A stretch of 47,645 bases of DNA from Streptomyces geranii. Its GTDB lineage: Bacteria; Actinomycetota; Actinomycetes; Streptomycetales; Streptomycetaceae. The notes below the pieces were generated by a model. That model made no database searches. It was given only the letters and a program-made list of their open reading frames with translations, and was not told where the DNA came from. Numbering within the stretch: position 1 is the stretch's first letter; each line of letters starts with the position of its first letter. The DNA is taken from NCBI RefSeq assembly GCF_002954775.1, contig NZ_PJME01000065.1:1-47645 (forward strand), given 5' to 3'. The position numbers and the translations under genes are program-made. Below, one piece after another: positions 24,209 through 32,975 of the stretch.

Positions 24209-24634
24209 ATGCTCGACCTCCCCCAACCCATCCCCGCCCTCCTCGTGCACAACTGGACCCTGGGCTACCCCATGACCCCACGAACCGTCCGCCTCGCCCG
24301 CCTCCACGTCCACCGCCGCCTCACCATGTGGAACTGGCCCGGCGACATCGAGGACGCCGTCCTGGTCACCTCCGAACTCGTCGCCAACGCAGTCGTGCAC
24401 GGCAGAATCCCCGGCCATGAACTGCGCCTGCGCATCGCAGAGGCGGACGACCACCTCCTCACCATCGAGGTCTCCGACCCCGTCCCCACGTTCCCCGAGG
24501 TCAGGCCCCGGAGTCTCGGTGAACGAGGGCGCGGACTGATCGTCGTACAACAACTCGCCGACTCTCTCGACTGGTTCCTGCGCGCCGGCGTGGGCAAAAC
24601 CGTCCGTGCCCAGCTCAGTGGGCCAAAAGACTGA
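24209..24634 (+). CDS. HATPase_c anti-sigma-type ATP-binding protein
   Basis: A 141-residue GHKL-fold protein of the RsbW/SpoIIAB class. The N box is VTSELVANAVVHG, the G1 region is IEVSDPVPTFP, and the G2 box is LGERGRGLIVVQQLADSLDW. GAAAGG precedes the ATG by about 8 nt; the open frame reaching 24008 lies over the divergent promoter. In actinobacteria these proteins often accompany XRE/DUF397 pairs and may bind sigma factors or other regulators; a kinase function is usually not shown. Confidence 0.9.
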   Translation: MLDLPQPIPALLVHNWTLGYPMTPRTVRLARLHVHRRLTMWNWPGDIEDAVLVTSELVANAVVHGRIPGHELRLRIAEADDHLLTIEVSDPVPTFPEVRPRSLGERGRGLIVVQQLADSLDWFLRAGVGKTVRAQLSGPKD

Positions 24635-24724
24635 AAAGCGCTCAACCGTCCCGCCCCCGGGCAACCTCACGCCCGCCCGCCGGGTCCCTCCCCCCGACCA
24701 CCACAGGAACAAGGGGGAAACCGC

Positions 24725-25864
24725 ATGTCAGTCACCATGAGGCTCGTGGGAACGGCCGTAGCCGTCGCCGTCACGGCAGGAACATTCGCCGCGCCCGCCA
24801 TGGCCGCCGAACACCGCGTCGGCCACGAAGCCACCCGGAAGGCCATGAACGCCACCGTCAAGGACGGCGTACCCGGTGTGGCCCTCCAGGCCAAGGACCG
24901 GCACGGGGTCTGGAAGGCGACCGCGGGCGTCGGCAACCTCAGGACCAAGCAGCCCCGCAGCGCCCACGACAACTTCCGCGCCGGCAGCATCACGAAGACC
25001 TTCGTCGCGACCGTCCTGCTCCAACTGGAGGCCGAGGGACGGGTGTCGCTCGACGACACCGTCGACACCTGGCTCCCCGGAACCGTGCGCGGCAACGGTC
25101 ACGACGGACGGAAGATCAGCCTCCGCCAGCTCCTCAACCACACCAGCGGCATCTTCAACTACACCGACGACGAGTACGTCCAGAGCGAGATCTTCCTCCC
25201 GGACAACTTCTTCAGGAACAAGTACCGCACCTGGGCCCCTGAAGAGATCGTCGGCATCGCCATGGGGCACAAGCCCGAGTTCGCCCCGGGCACCGCCTGG
25301 GGTTACTCCAACACCAACTACACCCTCGCCGGGATGGTCATCAAGAAGGTCACCGGCAACTCGTACGGCGACGAGGTCCGCGCCCGCGTCATCGAGCCGC
25401 TCGGCCTGCACGGCACGTACATGCCGGGCACGGACCACCGCGTCCCCCAGCCCAGCAGCCGCGCCTACTCGCAGCTCGCCGACAACACCACCGGCAAGAT
25501 CTACGACGTCACGGAGTTCAACCCCTCCGCCGCCAACGCCGCGGGCGAGATCATCTCCAACCCCGGTGACCTGAACCGCTTCTACTCGGCGCTCCTGCGC
25601 GGCAAGGTCCTGCCGCCCAAGCAACTCGCCGAGATGAAGACGACCGTTCCCGCCGAGGTGGTCGACGGCCGCTACGGACTCGGGCTCATCGAGAACGAGT
25701 TGAGCTGCGGAGTCACGATCTGGGGCCACAGCGGCGGCATCCACGGCTCCAGTTCCTTCGCGGGCACCACGGCGGACGGCAGGCACTCCCTCGCCTTCAA
25801 CTTCAACGGCGACTGGAGCGGCGACCCGGTGAAGGTCGTCGAGGCGGAGTACTGCGGAAAGTGA
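24725..25864 (+). CDS. secreted serine hydrolase, D-alanyl-D-alanine carboxypeptidase type
   Basis: A 379-residue protein with a signal peptide (cleavage after AMA near 27) and a class C beta-lactamase/R61-like fold. The motifs are SITK (Ser88, Lys91), YSN (Tyr194, Asn196) and HSG in WGHSGGIHG. The size and motif spacing resemble Streptomyces R61 DD-peptidase, which acts on the peptidoglycan stem peptide. It could instead be a peptidase or esterase of the same fold. A strong hairpin follows the gene. Confidence 0.92.
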   Translation: MSVTMRLVGTAVAVAVTAGTFAAPAMAAEHRVGHEATRKAMNATVKDGVPGVALQAKDRHGVWKATAGVGNLRTKQPRSAHDNFRAGSITKTFVATVLLQLEAEGRVSLDDTVDTWLPGTVRGNGHDGRKISLRQLLNHTSGIFNYTDDEYVQSEIFLPDNFFRNKYRTWAPEEIVGIAMGHKPEFAPGTAWGYSNTNYTLAGMVIKKVTGNSYGDEVRARVIEPLGLHGTYMPGTDHRVPQPSSRAYSQLADNTTGKIYDVTEFNPSAANAAGEIISNPGDLNRFYSALLRGKVLPPKQLAEMKTTVPAEVVDGRYGLGLIENELSCGVTIWGHSGGIHGSSSFAGTTADGRHSLAFNFNGDWSGDPVKVVEAEYCGK

Positions 25865-25882
25865 CGGCTCCAGTGGCGCGAT

Positions 25883-25918
25883 GAGGAGGGGCCCCCGGTC
25901 GCCCGGCGGCCCCTCCTC
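25883..25918. terminator. terminator between serine hydrolase and AbiEi-like genes
   Basis: An 11-bp perfect stem GAGGAGGGGCC / GGCCCCTCCTC with a 14-nt loop lies between convergent genes. Confidence 0.7.
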
Positions 25919-25949
25919 TCCCCTCCTGATACCGCCCGGTCCGTCACGG

Positions 25950-27050
25950 TTACCGGGGCAGCACCACGACATACGCCGCCGGCTCGCGGTCCCCCGACGC
26001 CATCAACGCCGTCCGTACCACCGTCGCCTGCTGCTCGATCGCCTCGCGCAGCTTGCGCGGGGTGATGTGGACGACCGTGATGCCCAGCCGCTCCAGGTGC
26101 TCGCGCTTGCGGGCGTACTCCGACCACAGCGCGTCGTCCTCCTGCCCGGACGGGCCGGACGGCCAGGACTGCCGGTAACCCTGGCGCGGGGCGCGGGTGT
26201 CCAGCTCCACCGCCACCGCCTGGTCGGGCCAGTAGGCGTCGAGGCCGCCGAGGCACGGGCCGCCGGGCAGCCGCAGATCGACGTTCCAGACCGGGTCCGG
26301 GAGGCCGTACTCGCGCACCATCCGGTAGAGGCGGTCCTCCGCGATCGCCCGGCCCTCCGCGAGCAGGGAGTCGACCGCGTCCACGACATGCGGCCGGCCC
26401 AGCAGCCGGGCCTGGTTCAACTCCCTTACCACCGCAGCCGGTTCACAGTGCCCGCCGCGCACCGCGTCGGTCAGCAGCCGGCGTACGGCGCCCGCGTCCG
26501 TCAGGCCTGCCACCGCGTCGGCGAGGGCGCGCGGGACCGGGGCGACCGGCAGCCCGTCGATCACCTCGGGCCTCGGCAGCGCCGAGGAACGGACGATGCG
26601 GACGCAGCCCGTCGAGCGCAGACGGCGCAGCCGGGGCACCAGGACGTCGACGGTCTCCAGGGACAGCAGCGCCGGCGCGGCCGAGAAGCCGTGCAGGGCG
26701 AGCGCCGCCAGGCCGGTGATCATCGCCTCGGTGTAGACCGGCCGGCCACGCTCCCGGTACGGCTCCTCGCAGTCCGGCTGGGCCGGGACCCCCGTCGTCA
26801 CCGCCCGCTCCTTCGCCGCGTACAGCAGCACCGCGTGCAGCCGCTCCTCGCCGGTGGGCGGCGCCGGGTGCAGCAGGAACACCCCCGGCAGGAACTGCTG
26901 CCAGGGTCCGCCGGGCCGGCACTGCTCGTTCGCCTCGGCGACCGTGACGCCGTGCGCCCGCAGTTGGGCGGCGGTCAGCACCCGGCGCTGGACGCCGGAG
27001 AGGTGGCGGAGGGGGCGGGGGCTCGGGGAGAGCGGGGTGTTGTGGGTCAT
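25950..27050 (-). CDS. AbiEi-like N-terminal domain fused to DUF559/PD-(D/E)XK-like domain
   Basis: A 366-residue protein. The start (RRVLTAAQLRAHGVTVAEAN and WQQFLPGVFLLHPAPPTGEE) resembles the AbiEi-type winged-helix domain of many actinobacterial orphan proteins. The C-terminal part has LGGLDAYWPDQAVAVELDTR followed by KREHLERLGITVVHITPRKL. This fits a PD-(D/E)XK nuclease-like core (Asp in GLDAYW, Glu-x-Asp in VELD). There is no AbiEii nucleotidyltransferase next to it, so it is not a standard toxin-antitoxin pair. ATG 27050 is the only good start. Confidence 0.72.
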   Translation of the reverse strand: MTHNTPLSPSPRPLRHLSGVQRRVLTAAQLRAHGVTVAEANEQCRPGGPWQQFLPGVFLLHPAPPTGEERLHAVLLYAAKERAVTTGVPAQPDCEEPYRERGRPVYTEAMITGLAALALHGFSAAPALLSLETVDVLVPRLRRLRSTGCVRIVRSSALPRPEVIDGLPVAPVPRALADAVAGLTDAGAVRRLLTDAVRGGHCEPAAVVRELNQARLLGRPHVVDAVDSLLAEGRAIAEDRLYRMVREYGLPDPVWNVDLRLPGGPCLGGLDAYWPDQAVAVELDTRAPRQGYRQSWPSGPSGQEDDALWSEYARKREHLERLGITVVHITPRKLREAIEQQATVVRTALMASGDREPAAYVVVLPR

Positions 27051-27238
27051 GACTCCGGCATTCCCGTGTCCGATCCGTCCCCTAACCGCTGTTACACGCT
27101 CGTCGACAATTCAGGACAAGCTCGCCCTAAAGTGCAAGCGTTCGAGTGCCGAAAGGCGCTGGTCCATCCAGGGGTTACGGGGGTGAGTGGCCGGGTTCGG
27201 TAACGGGTCCCGGTAGTTCTCACCGAAGAGACAACGCC
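27051..27238. other. intergenic stretch upstream of AbiEi-like gene
   Basis: Contains the divergent upstream region of the AbiEi-like gene; no recognised motif. Together with the doubtful small frame at 27239-27523 it makes up 441 bp before the next certain gene. Confidence 0.4.
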
Positions 27239-27523
27239 ATGCCGTGCGGCGGCCTCGATCAGCTGACCCGCGAGCAGTGCCCGGTCGCCCATGCGGCGCC
27301 GCCCGGGCGTAGGAGGTTGACGGACCTCCTCGGCGGTGTGCCGCTCTCCCCGGAGAGCGGCGTGGACCTGAGTGCCACCGGTGAACCCGTCATCGTGCAG
27401 GAAGACACCCAGGTCCCTATCGGTGTCCCGTCCCAGCGACTCGGGGACGACCGGTGCTGGGACGGTGGTCGCGGGACCTTCCGTTCTCCGATCAGCGGTT
27501 GGTGGTGCACGCCTTCAGGTTGA
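27239..27523 (+). CDS. doubtful 94-residue hypothetical protein
   Basis: A frame from ATG 27239 (MPCGGLDQLTREQCPVAHAA) has GC-rich third positions over most of its length and GAAGAG 10 nt upstream. It ends inside the 3' end of the convergent HTH-membrane gene (32-bp overlap). No domain, signal or repeat is recognised. It may be a decayed gene fragment. Confidence 0.3.
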   Translation: MPCGGLDQLTREQCPVAHAAPPGRRRLTDLLGGVPLSPESGVDLSATGEPVIVQEDTQVPIGVPSQRLGDDRCWDGGRGTFRSPISGWWCTPSG

Positions 27524-28481
27524 CCCCCAAGGTCTTCCAGGAGATTTCCGCCAAGTTTTCCCGTCGGAGTCGGTCCGCGGTCCCGTACATGACCAGGTAG
27601 CCAAGGCTGTCCTGGCACCGCACGTACACGAGGGTGTATGCGGGCACGTACCGGTTCGTGGCCCTGTAGTGGCGGTCGTACACGCGAGCGTCTTCCGTCA
27701 GCCTGCCCGCGTCGGCGCTGGAGTCCGGCCGGCTCGGCACCGGGTACTTCTTGTACTCGCGGTCGTGTTCGTCGACCCCCGGCGAGGCCGGTACGGCGGT
27801 GACCATGGCCTCCGGCTCCTTCACCTCGCCACCGGGCGGGGTCGAGGGGTGCGCTTCAGTCTCCGGCGACAGCCCCGTGCTGACCAGACAGTCCCTGCTG
27901 GTGCACCTGTCGTCCTGGCGAGTCGGAGCCGCATCGCGGGCAGCTTCAACCCAGGTGCATCCCGCCCCGATGATGATGGCCACGATGATTTTGAACAACG
28001 GCCCAGGCGTCTGCTTCCCCACCCGTTGGGTGGGCACGTTGTACTTGACCCCCACAGGGTTGATCACCGGTGGGTGGATGACCGGCATCGTCCGGCTGTC
28101 GCTGTTCGACGGCCGAGGGCGGTCGACCTTGGCCAGGCATCGTCGGATCCACTCTTCGTCGCGCCCTGCCGCCGCGGCACCTGCCTCCCATGCCTTTCGG
28201 AACCATTCGGTGCACGGCTCGGGCTTGAGGACCTTGACGACGGCGAGGACGTTTTCCAGTTCCGGGTAGCTGCCCTTGCCGTTCAGCAGCTGCGACAGCT
28301 GCGTCGTACTGGTGAACGCCCGCGGAGCCAGTTTCCGGTATGTCAGTCCGCGCACCTCGTACGCTTCCCGGATGGGCACCAGCCATTCACGGTGCTCTTG
28401 GACAACGTTGTCATTAAGCGGTGTGAGTCGTCGTCCGGGGCGGCGCGACTGCCCCGACTCCTTCACTTGCGAGACGGTCAT
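27492..28481 (-). CDS. membrane-tethered HTH protein
   Basis: A 329-residue protein from ATG 28481. The N-terminal cytoplasmic HTH lies at about 30-85 (LVPIREAYEVRGLTYRKLAP, then FTSTTQLSQLLNGKGSYPEL and ENVLAVVKVL). A linker leads to a single span at about 161-178 (GPLFKIIVAIIIGAGCTWVE) and an extracytoplasmic C-terminal part of about 150 residues with several Cys. It looks like a one-component membrane regulator. Its ATG overlaps the stop of the upstream gene by 4 nt (ATGA), so it is cotranscribed with a two-span membrane protein. GC content and codon bias are lower than in the neighbours. Confidence 0.75.
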   Translation of the reverse strand: MTVSQVKESGQSRRPGRRLTPLNDNVVQEHREWLVPIREAYEVRGLTYRKLAPRAFTSTTQLSQLLNGKGSYPELENVLAVVKVLKPEPCTEWFRKAWEAGAAAAGRDEEWIRRCLAKVDRPRPSNSDSRTMPVIHPPVINPVGVKYNVPTQRVGKQTPGPLFKIIVAIIIGAGCTWVEAARDAAPTRQDDRCTSRDCLVSTGLSPETEAHPSTPPGGEVKEPEAMVTAVPASPGVDEHDREYKKYPVPSRPDSSADAGRLTEDARVYDRHYRATNRYVPAYTLVYVRCQDSLGYLVMYGTADRLRRENLAEISWKTLGVNLKACTTNR

Positions 28482-28768
28482 ACCATCGGCCTTTCGGTGC
28501 GGCCCTCGTTCTTCACCGTGTCCGTCTCGGTCTCCTCGCCGACGGAGGGGGCGGACGGCAGTGTGTGGGGCGGCGGGACGCGACGGTCGAGGTCGCGGCG
28601 TCCGAGTCCGTCGATGGCCTGGAGCAGTTGCGTCACGCCCAGCACGATCGCCAGGATGAGGCTGCCGATGACTGAAGCGGGCTGTCCGATGCAGATCATC
28701 AGGAGTGCCAGCGCGGTGAATACGATCAACCCGGTGATCGCGAGTATGAGCCTGTTGCGGTGGGACAT
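28478..28768 (-). CDS. small two-span membrane protein
   Basis: A 96-residue protein from ATG 28768, with GGAGG about 10 nt upstream. It has two hydrophobic spans (RLILAITGLIVFTALALLMI and SVIGSLILAIVLGVTQLLQA) and a charged cytoplasmic tail rich in Glu, Asp and Arg. The stop overlaps the start of the HTH-membrane protein gene by 4 nt (ATGA), which suggests translational coupling and perhaps a membrane complex. Function unknown. Confidence 0.7.
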   Translation of the reverse strand: MSHRNRLILAITGLIVFTALALLMICIGQPASVIGSLILAIVLGVTQLLQAIDGLGRRDLDRRVPPPHTLPSAPSVGEETETDTVKNEGRTERPMV

Positions 28769-29228
28769 GGCTGGGGGTGCCTCCGTGAGATCCGTCGTGC
28801 CCTGTGTCGCTTGTCCGGAAATGCGGTGACTCCGACATCGCCGTTGCCGGGTGGCGGGTGATCCTACGACCACAACCAGTCACCAGTATCAGGATGCAGG
28901 CACCCTGCATGTCCCCGAAAGGGAAGAGTCCAGCCCCCATTTGTCGGTTATCGCTGCTGGTTGACGTTCTGCCAGTTCAGAGGGTGTTTTCGTAATGTTC
29001 CGAATCCAGCCCTTGCGGTCTGGCCGTGGTTGACCCTCAATGGGAGCAGGTGCTCTGCCCAACCGGGGCACCGTCGTGTCCTCCTTGTCCGGAAGACAAC
29101 GGCACTCAACGGCCCCTTCGTTCGCCGCGAGGGGGCCTGCCCGTTTCCGTCCTGCCGTGGACGGCGCGTGTCACCGACGACTCCGTGCTCTCCATGGCCC
29201 CTCTGGAGCCCATGGCCTGACCTGCGAC
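28769..29228. other. 460-bp stretch without a convincing gene
   Basis: Base composition is less GC-rich than the surroundings. A 64-codon plus frame from GTG 29026 (VDPQWEQVLCPTGAPSCPPC) has no ribosome binding site and mixed third-position bias, so I do not call it. It may be a remnant of a lost gene. Confidence 0.4.
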
Positions 29229-30083
29229 TCAGTTACCGGGTGGCCAGTGCCGGATCAGGGCGGCGGTGCCGTGCAGCGCGTCGGCGAGGCGGCCCTCGGA
29301 TGTGGGGTGGGCCGGTCTGGTGCGGTACAGGTCGTCGAGTTCCAGGACGGCTCGGGCCAGCATCTCGAAGTCCCGCAGGATCGTTTCGAGCCGGGGTAGC
29401 GCCGCGTCCCCGTGCCCGGCGGCCAGCACGGCCGCGTTCCACTGCGCCCGCTCCAGCTTCCGCTCCAGTTCGTGCCGGTCGGGCAACTGGCCGCCGCCGA
29501 ACAAGTCCCCCCGGACGGCGCGGGTTTCGAGGATCGCCCGGGAGGCGTGGAGCATCCGCCCTACCAGTCGGCCCGCATGGCTGTCGAGGTCCCGCATGGT
29601 CACGTAGTGATGGCGCATCCGCCGTACGACCGTCGCGCTCGACGCCACTCCCCAGCGCACGGGTCTGCCGAGGTGGGGCGTCGGGTCGTTCCAGTAGGGC
29701 GCGGAGTCGAAGGCGGCCGGGCGCCGGTAGGTGAGCCGGTGCAGATGCCGCCACTTCTCGTACGGCAGCTCAGGGTCCAGCAGGACGGGCCGGGCCGGAC
29801 GGTGCGCGTGGTCCGGCGGATAGCGCTCGACGAGCGTGCCGATCGCCGTCGAACCGGTGGGCACGGGGGCGGGCGGCGCGGCGTCCTCGGCCTCCGCCGC
29901 CGCACCGACGTCCTCGTCCAGCCGGGGGAGCACATCCGTGGTCAGGACGCTTGCCGCCAGGGCGAGTTCACGCGCCCGTCCCCTGTCCGGATGTGCCGAG
30001 GCCATCACCAGCAGACCGCCCGTGATACGCCGCAGCCCGCGCACCAACTCGTCCACGCGCGCGTCGACTTCGGACTCGATCAC
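29229..30083 (-). CDS. hypothetical mostly helical protein
   Basis: A 284-residue protein from GTG 30083, with GGGGGAG 4 nt upstream. It is predicted mainly alpha-helical with many Arg, Glu and Leu (MRHHYVTMRDLDSHAGRLVG, then HELERKLERAQWNAAVLAAG). There is no signal or membrane span. An acidic Ala/Pro stretch near 65-80 may be a linker. I do not recognise the family. It is followed directly by non-coding sequence and shows no operon partner. Confidence 0.7.
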   Translation of the reverse strand: MIESEVDARVDELVRGLRRITGGLLVMASAHPDRGRARELALAASVLTTDVLPRLDEDVGAAAEAEDAAPPAPVPTGSTAIGTLVERYPPDHAHRPARPVLLDPELPYEKWRHLHRLTYRRPAAFDSAPYWNDPTPHLGRPVRWGVASSATVVRRMRHHYVTMRDLDSHAGRLVGRMLHASRAILETRAVRGDLFGGGQLPDRHELERKLERAQWNAAVLAAGHGDAALPRLETILRDFEMLARAVLELDDLYRTRPAHPTSEGRLADALHGTAALIRHWPPGN

Positions 30084-30219
30084 TCGACTCCCCCTCGCAG
30101 GTCCTTCACTTCTTTCGCGACATCACCGTCCCCGGCACCCCAGGGGCACACCTGCTCCAGGGGCGCCCGCTCAAACCAACGAATTTCACATCAGGAAACG
30201 ACCGCGACGGAGCTGCCGG

Positions 30220-32802
30220 TCAGCGCGCCGCCGCCCCGTCGCACGCCTGCGCCCGCAGTGCCCGCGCCAGGTCGTCCCGTGCCTCCAGGACCAGCCGCCG
30301 CAGCGCCGGTGCCGCGTCCGCCCGCTCCGCCAGCCACGCGTCCGTCGCCGCCAGGGTCGCCGGGGAGTCCTGGAGCGACGGGAAGAGGCCCCGTACGACG
30401 TCCATCCCGATCTGGATCGAGCGGTCGGTCCAGATCCGCTCGATCACCGCGAAGTACTTCTCCGCGTACGGCGCGAGCAGTTCCCGCTGCGAGCCCTGGA
30501 CGAAGCCCGAAATGGTGGCCTCGACAAGGGCGTTGGACAGCGCGTCCGACTCGACGACCTGCGCCCAGGCCTGGGCCTTGACGGCGGCCGAGGGACGGGC
30601 GGCGAGACAGCGGACCTGGTGGCGCTTGCCGGACGCCGTGTCGTCGCGCCCGAGTTCGGCGGCGAGCGTCTTCTCGTCGGCGACGCCGTGCGAGGTGAGC
30701 GGTTCCAGGAACGCCCACCGCAGCTCCTGGTCGACGTCGAGGCCGTCGATCTTCGCCGTGCCCTCCAACAGCCCCTGGAGCAGCTGGAGATCGGCCTCGC
30801 TGGATGCCACGGCCGCCAGGAAGCGGGCCCACGTCAGCTGGTGCTGGCTGCCCGGCTCGGCGAGCCGTAGTTCCTTCAACGCGCCCTCGGCGAGCAGGCG
30901 TTCACCGGTCGCCCGCCAGTCGGGGGCCGCGTAGAAGGTGAGCGCGGAGCCTGCCCAGGCGTGCAGCATCTGCAGGACACCGATGTCCGACTCGCGCCCC
31001 GCGAACCGCAGCACCAGGTCGACGAAGTCCCGGGCCGGCATCAGCGCGTCACGGGTGAGGTTCCACAGCGCGGACCAGCACAGGGCGCGGGCCAGCGGGT
31101 CGGTGAGGTCGCCGAGCTGCGCGCGGAGCGTGTCCAACGACCCCTCGTCGAAACGGATCTTGCAGTACGTCAGGTCGTCGTCGTTGACGAGCACCAGCTC
31201 CGGCGCCTCGCTCCCGACCAGCTCCGCCACGACCGTACGCGGCCCGTCGACATCGACCTCGGCACGCGCGTACCGCTCCAACGCCCCCTCGGGGGACCGC
31301 CGGTAGAGCCCGACCGCCACCCGATGCGGACGCAGCTCGGGATGCGACTCGGCCGCCTCCTGCAGCACCGCCAGCTCGGTGATCAGCCCGTCCGCGCTCA
31401 ACAGCACCTGCGGGGTGAGGGAGTTGACCCCGGCGGTCTGCAGCCAGGCCCGCGACCAGGAGACCATGTCCCGCCCGCTCGTCTCCTCCAGCACCGAAAG
31501 CAGGTCACCGAGGCGCGTGTTGCCGTACGCGTGCCGCTTGAAGTACCGCCGCGCGCCTTCGAGGAACGCGTCCCGGCCGACGTACGCTACCAACTGCTTG
31601 AGGACGGACGCGCCCTTGGCGTAGGTGATGCCGTCGAAGTTGAGCTTGGCGTCCTCCAGGTCGCGGATGTCGGCCGTGACCGGGTGGGTGGAGGGGAGCT
31701 GGTCGGCGCGGTAGGCCCAGGACTTACGGTTGTTGGCGAAGGTGACCCAGCCGTTGGTGAAGCGCGTCGCCTCGACGAGCGAGAAGGCGCCCATGAAGTC
31801 GGCGAAGGACTCCTTGAGCCACAGGTCGTCCCACCACTCCATGGTGACGAGGTCGCCGAACCACATGTGGGCCATCTCGTGCAGGATGACGTTCGCCCGC
31901 CGCTCGTACGACGCCTGCGTCACCTTCCCCCGGAAGATGAACTCCTCGCGGAACGTGACGAGTCCGGGGTTCTCCATGGCACCGAGGTTGTACTCGGGGA
32001 CAAACCCCTGGTCGTACTTCCCGAAGGGGTACGGGTAGTCGAAGTGGTCGTGGAAGAAGTCCAGCCCCTGCTTGGTGACGAGGAAGACGTCGGCGGAGTC
32101 GAAGTAGGGCGCGAGCCCCTTGCGGCACATCGCGCCGAGGGGGATGTCGAGCGTCGTACCGTCCGCGAAGGTCCGGGAGTAGGTGTCGGTGACGTAGTGA
32201 TAGGGCCCGGCCAGGACGGCCGTGATGTAGGTCGAGATCGGCTTGGTCTCGGCGAACCGCCAGACACCGTCGACCAGTTCGCCGAGCCCGTTGCTCCAGG
32301 CGACCCACTCCTGCGGGGCCCGCACCTCGAAGCGGAAGGGCGCCTTGAGGTCGGGCTGCTCGAAGTTGGCGAAGACGCGGCGCGAGTCGGCGGGCTCGTA
32401 CTGCGTGTACAGATACACCTCGCCGTCCTCCGGGTCGACGAAGCGGTGCAGGCCCTCGCCGGTGCGGGAGTAGGCGCACTGGGCGTCGACCACCAGCTCG
32501 TTGTCCGCGGCGAGGTCCTCCAGCAGGATGCGCGTACCGTCGAAGACGGCCCCCGGGTCGAGATCCCGCCCGTTGAGGGAGACGGCCGTGACGCTCGGCG
32601 CGACGAGGTCGGCGAAACTGGCGGCACCGGGCTCGGCGCACCGGAACCGGATGGTGGTCACGGACCGGAAGGTCCGCACCCCGCTCCCACCAGCGGTGTC
32701 CCCCACGGCGGAGCGCACGTCGAGGAACACCTCGTACCCGTCGACGGACAGCAGGGCGGCCCGCTCCCGGGCCTCGTCGCGGGACAGATTCTCACCGGGC
32801 AC
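30220..32802 (-). CDS. pepN: aminopeptidase N (M1 family), copy 2
   Basis: An 860-residue paralogue of the gene at 7020-9602, with exactly the same length and the same GTG start context (VPGENLSRDEARERAALLSV). GAMEN is present in YNLGAMENPGL, the zinc site is HEMAHMWFGDLVTMEWW, and the third ligand is in KESFAD. The zinc motif is HEMAH here instead of HELAH. It is monocistronic, divergent from the DsbA-like gene. Both copies look catalytically intact, so division of labour by expression or specificity is likely. Roles are inferred from family only. Confidence 0.95.
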   Translation of the reverse strand: MPGENLSRDEARERAALLSVDGYEVFLDVRSAVGDTAGGSGVRTFRSVTTIRFRCAEPGAASFADLVAPSVTAVSLNGRDLDPGAVFDGTRILLEDLAADNELVVDAQCAYSRTGEGLHRFVDPEDGEVYLYTQYEPADSRRVFANFEQPDLKAPFRFEVRAPQEWVAWSNGLGELVDGVWRFAETKPISTYITAVLAGPYHYVTDTYSRTFADGTTLDIPLGAMCRKGLAPYFDSADVFLVTKQGLDFFHDHFDYPYPFGKYDQGFVPEYNLGAMENPGLVTFREEFIFRGKVTQASYERRANVILHEMAHMWFGDLVTMEWWDDLWLKESFADFMGAFSLVEATRFTNGWVTFANNRKSWAYRADQLPSTHPVTADIRDLEDAKLNFDGITYAKGASVLKQLVAYVGRDAFLEGARRYFKRHAYGNTRLGDLLSVLEETSGRDMVSWSRAWLQTAGVNSLTPQVLLSADGLITELAVLQEAAESHPELRPHRVAVGLYRRSPEGALERYARAEVDVDGPRTVVAELVGSEAPELVLVNDDDLTYCKIRFDEGSLDTLRAQLGDLTDPLARALCWSALWNLTRDALMPARDFVDLVLRFAGRESDIGVLQMLHAWAGSALTFYAAPDWRATGERLLAEGALKELRLAEPGSQHQLTWARFLAAVASSEADLQLLQGLLEGTAKIDGLDVDQELRWAFLEPLTSHGVADEKTLAAELGRDDTASGKRHQVRCLAARPSAAVKAQAWAQVVESDALSNALVEATISGFVQGSQRELLAPYAEKYFAVIERIWTDRSIQIGMDVVRGLFPSLQDSPATLAATDAWLAERADAAPALRRLVLEARDDLARALRAQACDGAAAR

Positions 32803-32975
32803 CGAGCACTCCCTAGATCGTCATCAGTTGTCGCCATAGGCGGTTCTCACAGGTCGTCGTCAGCACGGCCGACCAGCACCGATCCTGCCACGCACCACTG
32901 GCGGCGGACACCGGGAATGCGACGGCGCCGGGCATGCGTTGCCTCTGGCAAGCGCATCTTTCTCTAGGGAGACCC

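Noticed and set aside
29026..29220. 64-codon plus-strand frame between the HTH operon and the helical hypothetical gene
   Set aside because: No ribosome binding site, mixed third-position bias, no domain; could be a decayed remnant but cannot be supported.
30961..32967. 668-codon plus-strand open frame opposite the second pepN
   Set aside because: Antisense shadow; same composition and position relative to pepN as the frame at 6831.
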